Assembly (NCBI RefSeq): GCF_018991925.1
Contig: NW_024737068.1
Span: forward strand, 1,369,239 to 1,433,238
Source: Homarus americanus
Lineage: Eukaryota > Arthropoda > Malacostraca > Decapoda > Nephropidae
Direction: 5' to 3'
DNA length: 64,000 nucleotides
A program made the position numbers and the translations under genes. Below the pieces are notes generated by a model. The model searched no databases. It was not told where the DNA came from and saw only the letters and a program-made list of their open reading frames with translations. This document shows, one piece after another, positions 58,837-64,000 of this stretch. Numbering within the stretch: position 1 is the stretch's first letter; each line of letters opens with the position of its first letter.

Positions 58837-59010
58837 TTACATATTCAATTTATTTGTCCGTGAAATATTTTGATGGCTTTCTTTTAAAATACTTGATAAT
58901 CCCTTTCTACTTAGCCACATCCAGTAAATATAATCTAACATAAGCATGATCATTGTATTCGTATCCTTCTTATTACTACAGTTAATATTTAACATTAAAA
59001 AATGCAGAAA
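58837..59010 (-). repeat. Inverted-repeat arm 1 with small open frame
   Basis: The minus strand reads LNINCSNKKDTNTMIMLMLD then YIYWMWLSRKG, closely matching the plus-strand arm at 59,408-59,640. Nucleotide identity by eye is high (the block acaatgatcatgct is identical). Confidence 0.7.
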
Positions 59011-59407
59011 TAATTTGCTATTGACATTGCAGACTGTATTCAAGAAATTTTTAAACCATTTAATTATCTCTTTGTTATGGAAGCAGAAGTAAAATATATG
59101 TAGAGGATATTCTACCTCACATCATCTTACACAACTATCATATATCATAATCAAGTCACGTCATCGACAAGCCACGCCCATACGAGGTTTTATAAGCAGA
59201 CACAGACCCAGGAACATTCATTCACAGTCCCACTTCCATTACATAATGTAAATACTCTATATTGGTTGATGGATGTCTCAAACATTCTCCAGTGCCGGCT
59301 GTCTCCAGGGTCTAGAGTCTTCATGTGTCCAGACATCTTACTTATTGGCTCGGCTAATCGCGCTCTTTCTATTCTTTTGACTTAGGGGCCTTGTCCAGCC
59401 TTAGTTA
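59011..59407. other. Spacer between the inverted arms
   Basis: About 400 bp without recognised gene. Its end (59,330-59,410) shares gtgtcca..., cttagg and agccttagtta words with 51,060-51,150. Confidence 0.4.
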
Positions 59408-59660
59408 TAATGTTTAATATTAACTGTAGTGATAATAAGGATAAGAATACAATGATCATGCTAATGTCAGATTATATTTTCTGTATGTGGTTAAGTAGAA
59501 AAGAAAATTATAATGTTAAGGAGACTATAGCCTTTATTAAAGGCAGGATATATTATAATAAATGGATGATCAAGTGTATTTTAAAAGAAAAGTTATCAAA
59601 ATATTTCACTTACAAATATGTCAATATGTAAAATGTATACAGTATATATGTAATTTGTAA
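59408..59660 (+). repeat. Inverted-repeat arm 2 with small open frame
   Basis: The plus strand reads FNINCSDNKDKNTMIMLMSD then YIFCMWLSRKE and continues to KYFTYKYVNM. It differs from arm 1 by an internal insertion of about 65 bp after SRK. The shared reading frame suggests both arms descend from one coding (possibly transposon) sequence; the family is not identified. Confidence 0.65.
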
Positions 59661-59944
59661 AATTTATGAATAAAAATATATATAATAATAATAATAATTA
59701 ACGTTTTATTGAAAGAGCATGACAGCCGGAAGGCTGAAAATATACAATTACATAATTGGGGAATGGTTCTCTTGATTTACAAATGATGTACAAGTAACAT
59801 AAGTGATACAAATATGATATATAATAATTAGGTGTTGATAATTTTTACAATGGTTAGGACTGGGCTGTTCTTGTAGCAATCAGTTCGTGCTCCTATGGGC
59901 TGGATGCGTTTGGACAGGTGTGTGGCCACGTGGCCAGGACAGTA
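59661..59944. other. AT-rich spacer
   Basis: Contains (ATA)n-like sequence near 59,670-59,697. No gene is seen. Confidence 0.5.
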
Positions 59945-61250
59945 CATAAGAACATAAGAAAGTGGGATACTGCAGGAGGCCGACTGGCCCATACAGTGCA
60001 GATCCCTTTCACACCCATCCCAGCACTTCCATGTGCCTATCCAACTTCGTCTTGAAGCTCCCTAGCACTCGATCCTACAAACCAGTGCTTGCCTATATCT
60101 CGGAATTTATCTAATATTTGTTCTAGTTATCGTTATTACTGAGTTAGAACATCTTCCATTTTCCTTGTTAATCCCACTTACCCACTTGAACACCCATCAT
60201 ATCTCCCCTAACTCTACGCCTCTCTAATGAATGCAAGCCTAAGCTTTTCAGTCTTTCTTCATATGGAAGGTTTCTAATATTATGGATCATTTTTGTCATT
60301 CTTCTTTGTACTCTCTCCAAAGAATCTATGTCCATTCTATAATAAGGACACCAGAATTGAACCGCATAATCCATGTGTGGCCTCACTAATGCTAGGTAAA
60401 GTTTCAAGATAACGTCAGCAGTTCTGTTACTCACACTCCTAGATATGAACCCAAGAATCCTGTTTGCCTTGTTGCGAACGCTAATACATTGTTTTCTAGG
60501 TTTCAAGTCGTTGCTAACAAATACACCTAGATCTTTTTCACAATCTGAGTTTTCTATTTCCGTGTTACCTAGTTTATACTTAACGTTTGTATTCGTCTTC
60601 CCTATCTGTAGTACCTTGCATTTATCAGTATTAAAATTCATTTGCCAGTCTACTGACCACTCATGTAAGGTATCTAGATCTCTTTGAAGGTGTTCAAAGT
60701 CACTGTCTGAATTTATCACTCTCCCCATTTTGGTATCATCTGCAAATTTACTAATCCTACTAGTTATACCTAAATCAAGATCATTAATGAATATAACAAA
60801 CAGCAGAGGGCCTAATACAGATCCCTGGGGAACTCCGCTTTTGACCGCACCCCAGTCTGACTTTAATCCATTTATGCTGACTCTTTGTTTCCTACCAGTT
60901 AACCATGACCTAATCCATTTTAATAATGATCCACCTATTCCATGTGCTTCTACCTTCCTTATCAATCTCTCATGAGGGACTCTATCGAATGCTTTACTGA
61001 AATCTAAATAAATTATATCATATGACTTATCATTATCTACCGCTTCATATACTTCTGAGAAAAAGCTAAGCAAATTTGTGAGACAAGAACGTCCCTGGGT
61101 GAACCCGTGCTGAGAAGAATGAATTAAGTTGAATGTTTCAAGGTGGCTTCTGATTTTTGTAGCAATAATTGACTCTAGCAACTTGCCTATGATTGACGTG
61201 AAACTAATGGGACGGTAATTTGATGCAATGCAGGTGTGCTCCATCCTTCA
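59945..61250 (-). mobile_element. CR1-like non-LTR retrotransposon, 5'-truncated copy
   Basis: Minus-strand element. The 3' end is two TTCTTATG units (plus strand cataagaacataagaa at 59,945), the kind of 8-bp repeat that ends CR1 elements. The 5' end stops inside the RT domain near 61,245, typical 5' truncation. Confidence 0.85.
60168..61244 (-). CDS. Reverse transcriptase fragment (CR1-like ORF2)
   Basis: 358 codons beginning inside the RT domain. Order: SNYRPISFTSIIGKLLESII, QHGFTQGRSCLTNLL, IYLDFSKAFDRVPHERLI, VSGVPQGSVLGPLLF-type block (KSGVPQGSVLGPLLF), FADDTKMG with the catalytic Asp pair, then the thumb and DYAVQFWCPYY, RVQRRMTKMI, SLERRRVRGDMMGV. The frame ends early (GVQVGKWD) relative to the sister copy, so the C-terminus is lost by a frameshift or deletion. 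Confidence 0.9.
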   Translation of the reverse strand: MEHTCIASNYRPISFTSIIGKLLESIIATKIRSHLETFNLIHSSQHGFTQGRSCLTNLLSFFSEVYEAVDNDKSYDIIYLDFSKAFDRVPHERLIRKVEAHGIGGSLLKWIRSWLTGRKQRVSINGLKSDWGAVKSGVPQGSVLGPLLFVIFINDLDLGITSRISKFADDTKMGRVINSDSDFEHLQRDLDTLHEWSVDWQMNFNTDKCKVLQIGKTNTNVKYKLGNTEIENSDCEKDLGVFVSNDLKPRKQCISVRNKANRILGFISRSVSNRTADVILKLYLALVRPHMDYAVQFWCPYYRMDIDSLERVQRRMTKMIHNIRNLPYEERLKSLGLHSLERRRVRGDMMGVQVGKWD

Positions 61251-61489
61251 GGTTAGGTCAGGTGAAGCCGTGAGGTCAGGTCAGATCCAGCCACATTCAG
61301 TATTGCTGTGTTTTTGTGCTTTTCCTTCGAGTTGAAATTGCCACTTTTGTATATCACTCGTGGGTTGATCGTCAATCTTTGCACTGCACTGTTGGTGTGA
61401 GGATGTTGATAAATCCAGATGGGAAGGCGGAGATGGGGGAGGGGAAGGCCCGACAGACCGGGCTGGCAGCTGTCTCCATGATCAAGAGA
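61251..61489. other. Spacer between the two LINE copies
   Basis: Starts with gttaggtcaggtgaagccgt-type words and holds no recognised gene. Confidence 0.5.
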
Positions 61490-61552
61490 CATAAGAACAT
61501 AAGAATGGAGGAAACTGCAGTGGGCCTATTGGCCCATACTGGGCAGTCCCGT

Positions 61553-61798
61553 TTACACCCAACCCCTATTGCTCATATAAGCATCCAACCTATGTTTGAA
61601 GCTATTCAGTGTATTCGAGTTAATGATGATATTTGGTAACTTGTTCCATTCATCCACTACTCTGTTTCCAAACCAGTGTTTACCAATTTCATGCCTAAAT
61701 CTAAATTTGTCTAATTTAAAACCATTGTTACGAGTTCGCTCCTGGTTGGATAGTTTGAGTACCTTTGTAATGGCCCTTTGTTTAGCCCTGACTTCCAC
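61553..61798 (-). pseudogene. ORF2 C-terminal piece of the longer LINE copy
   Basis: Reads NNGFKLDKFRFRHEIGKHWF, then GNRVVDEWNKLP and TLNSFKHRLDAYM, the usual post-RT ending of CR1-type ORF2. It is out of frame with the RT part by one small shift. Confidence 0.8.
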
Positions 61799-62742
61799 TT
61801 ATACACCTCTATCACGTCGCCCCTCGCTCTACGTCTCTCGAGGGAGTGCAAATTAAGATGCTTTAACCTGTCTCTATACTCAAGGTTCCTAATGCCCGGG
61901 ATTAGTCTTTTCATCCTCCTCTGAATTCTTTCCAATGATTCTATATCCATTCTGTAATACGGTGTCCAGAACTGAACTGCGTAATCCAGGTGTGGTCTCA
62001 CAAGAGCAAGATACAGTTTTAGGATGACCTCACTAGTCTTGTAACTAACACTCCTTTGTATGAACCCAAGTACTTTATTAGCCTTGTTACGAGCAAAAAC
62101 ACATTGTTTACTTGGCTTAAGGTTCCTACTTATCATTACTCCTAAATCTCTCTCGCAGTCGGATTTCTCTATGGCATCATTGTTCATCTGGTATCTGGTT
62201 TCCCTGTTTACATCTCCTATACTGAGTACTTTACATTTGTCCACGTTGAATTTCATCTGCCATTTTTCAGACCATTCGAAAAATTTGTTTAGATCTTCCT
62301 GTAGTTTTGCCGAGTCCTCGTCAGATTTAATAACACGTCCTATTTTAGTGTCATCAGCAAATTTACTTATGTTGCTGTCTATGCCGATATCTATGTCGTT
62401 TATGTATATAATAAATAATAATGGCCCAAGTACTGAGCCTTGGGGAACTCCACTTGTGACGTTGCTCCAATGGGACTTAGTGCCGTTAATGCTCACTCGC
62501 TGTTTCCTGTCCTGTAACCACGCCCTAATCCATTTAAGGATGTTACCTTTGAGGCCATGTGCTTCTACCTTTCTAATTAGTCTTTCGTGGGGGACTCTGT
62601 CGAAGGCTTTGCTAAAGTCGAGATATACCACATCATAATTGTGCCCCTCGTCCACCGATTCGAAAACTGATGAAAAGAATGTTAATAGATTAGTTAGACA
62701 AGAACATCCGCTTATGAAGCCATGCTGGGAATCATTGATCAA
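61711..62742 (-). pseudogene. RT domain of the longer LINE copy
   Basis: SQHGFISGCSCLTNLLTFF, VYLDFSKAFDRVPHERLI, SGVPQGSVLGPLLFIIYIND, KFADDTKIG (catalytic Asp pair), SLERIQRRMKRLIPGIRNLE, SLERRRARGDVIEVYKW. The N-terminal RT part (VIPIFKKGDRS, SNYRPISLTSIVGKLLE) is readable at about 62,760-62,900 in another frame. Confidence 0.85.
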
Positions 62743-63230
62743 TCCGTGCTTCTCCAGGTGATTTCGAGTTTGAAATGATTGCTTCCAGTAATTTGCCTAC
62801 TATTGATGTTAGACTGATTGGGCGGTAGTTAGAGGATAGTGATCTATCCCCCTTCTTGAAAATCGGTATTACATTCGCTATCCTCCAGGATTCTGGTACT
62901 ACACCTGTTTTAAGGACATGTTAAACAACTTTGCTAAGGGCATACTAAGCTCTTCCTTACATTCCTTTAATACTCTGGCAAATATCTCATCGGGACCAGG
63001 TGACTTATTAGGCTTTAGTTTGTCTATTTGCTTACTAACATCGTTACTAGTAACTACTACTCACTTAATTTGTTTTCTTCACTTTCTCTGAATAGAGTCG
63101 GTGCCTCGGGTATCATGTTTAAATTTTCGGTGGTGAAAACTGTTGAAAAATATTTATTCAAATTATTGCTTATTTCTCCGTCGTTATCAGTGAGTTCGCC
63201 GGTATCTGACCGTATTGGTCCAATCTTTTC

Positions 63231-63968
63231 TCATGTTTTAGTTTGATACATTTGGTAGAATCCTTTGGGATTTGTCTTCGCCTCCCTAGCTATCCTTACC
63301 TCATTATTCCTCTTGGCTTTCCTTATCTCGGTTTTAACCCTACTCGCCAATATCTTATAATAATCCTGGAGGTAAATTTCGCCACGCTTTATCCTTCTAC
63401 CAATAGCCTTCCTTTGGCCAATGATGTTCCTTAAATAATTATTTATCCATTTAGGGTCATTGTTGTCTGATCTGATTTTTTTGTATGGTATGTTCTGCCT
63501 TTGTGCATTAAGTAACTCATTATTTAATTTGTCGTGGAACTCGGCAATCTCAGATCTCGTTATCAGGTCAGAGTCACCTGTCAGGTTTACGGCCAAGCGC
63601 AACACCCCCTCTCTCAGCTGCCTCTTTAAACTGTCAAAGTTTGCCCTTCTGAAATCTGGTACTTCAGTGGAATTTTCCTTACGTCTGCCCTGAAAATCTA
63701 ACTGGAATCTAATTTCTTTGTGATCGCTGTTTGCAAGTTCGTTCCCTACCTCGACATTGCTAATGAGGTTTTCTCTGTTCGACAGAACTAAATCGAGTAT
63801 ATTATTACCCCGGGTGGGTTCAGTTATATGTTGACTTAGGAAACAGTCCTGGATCGTCTCGAGAAAATCCTCTGAATTTGAGTTACCCGTAAGGTCAGTC
63901 CAATCTATTTGGCCAAGGTTAAAGTCGCCTACTATACAGACTTTGTTGTGTGTGGAAGCCCTGCGCAT
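63231..63968 (-). pseudogene. Endonuclease and linker part of the longer LINE copy
   Basis: VCIVGDFNLGQIDWTDL and NSDHKEIRFQL are the GDFN and SDH motifs of APE-type endonucleases. The following Lys/Arg-rich linker (RSDNNDPKWINNYLRNIIGQ) is typical of the EN-RT connector. The upstream endonuclease is beyond the window edge or out of frame. Confidence 0.85.
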
Positions 63969-64000
63969 TTCATCCCAGATAAGTCGCTCATTGACTCTAT

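Larger units (their letters stand above)
61490..64000 (-). mobile_element. CR1-like non-LTR retrotransposon, longer copy, runs off the window
   Basis: The same 3' tail (cataagaacataagaa at 61,490) and similar 3' sequence (ggcccatactgggcagtccc against ggcccatacagtgcagatcc in the first copy). Contains endonuclease, linker and RT in order on the minus strand, with frameshifts at about 61,711-61,798, 62,743-62,765 and 62,900-62,930, and further breaks before 63,231. Not intact. Confidence 0.88.

Noticed and set aside
61316..62638. Plus-strand frames of 107 and 192 codons
   Set aside because: Antisense shadows of LINE reverse transcriptase.

Overview
The window looks like nuclear DNA of a crustacean, most likely a decapod. 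It has many introns, long micro- and minisatellites, short interstitial runs of the arthropod telomere word TTAGG/CCTAA, CR1-like LINEs, and a chemosensory receptor that reads as an arthropod IR25a. No bacterial or viral gene was recognised. All identifications come from reading the sequence; no database search was run.

Left flank (1-7.6 kb). There are four consecutive satellites: a 20-bp repeat (1-360), a two-monomer 37/42-bp minisatellite (about 487-4860) in which nearly every unit carries the octamer TGACGTCA plus CCAAT, a (GGT/GT)n tract (5.2-6.15 kb), and a long (AT)n.

Ir25a (+ strand, 7.75-27.12 kb). Nineteen coding positions were reconstructed from splice sites, reading phase and conserved residues. 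They encode about 897 aa of ionotropic receptor 25a, the broadly expressed chemosensory co-receptor. Only the extreme N-terminus (signal peptide exon or exons) was not found. The best finding is a tandemly duplicated exon in the S2 half of the ligand-binding domain (19,471-19,603 and 20,512-20,644). The copies have identical length (133 bp) and identical phase, and both are open. Joining both creates an immediate stop and skipping both breaks frame, so mutually exclusive splicing is predicted. Two other exons are frame-broken, which I read as probable sequence errors but cannot prove.

Middle (28-41 kb). This is mostly AT-rich intergenic DNA with repeats. A two-exon gene (34.2-36.3 kb) encodes an unrecognised 320-aa single-pass membrane protein with a glycosylated ectodomain and a PPxY-bearing tail.

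GTPase cluster (- strand, 41.4-58.4 kb). Three genes encode one family of P-loop GTPases. They share GxxGxGKTT, DTPG, an [IV]TFxD or ATFAD element in place of NKxD, an FNNS element and a Cys-rich module. Two are long neighbours with an extra N-terminal domain and a disordered linker, and with the same intron phase at the same place. The third is short and essentially intronless in its coding part. Function is unknown; an AIG1/GIMAP-like relationship is a guess from motif style.

Right edge (59.9-64 kb). Two degenerate CR1-like non-LTR retrotransposons lie head to tail on the - strand, each ending in TTCTTATG repeats. The second runs off the window.
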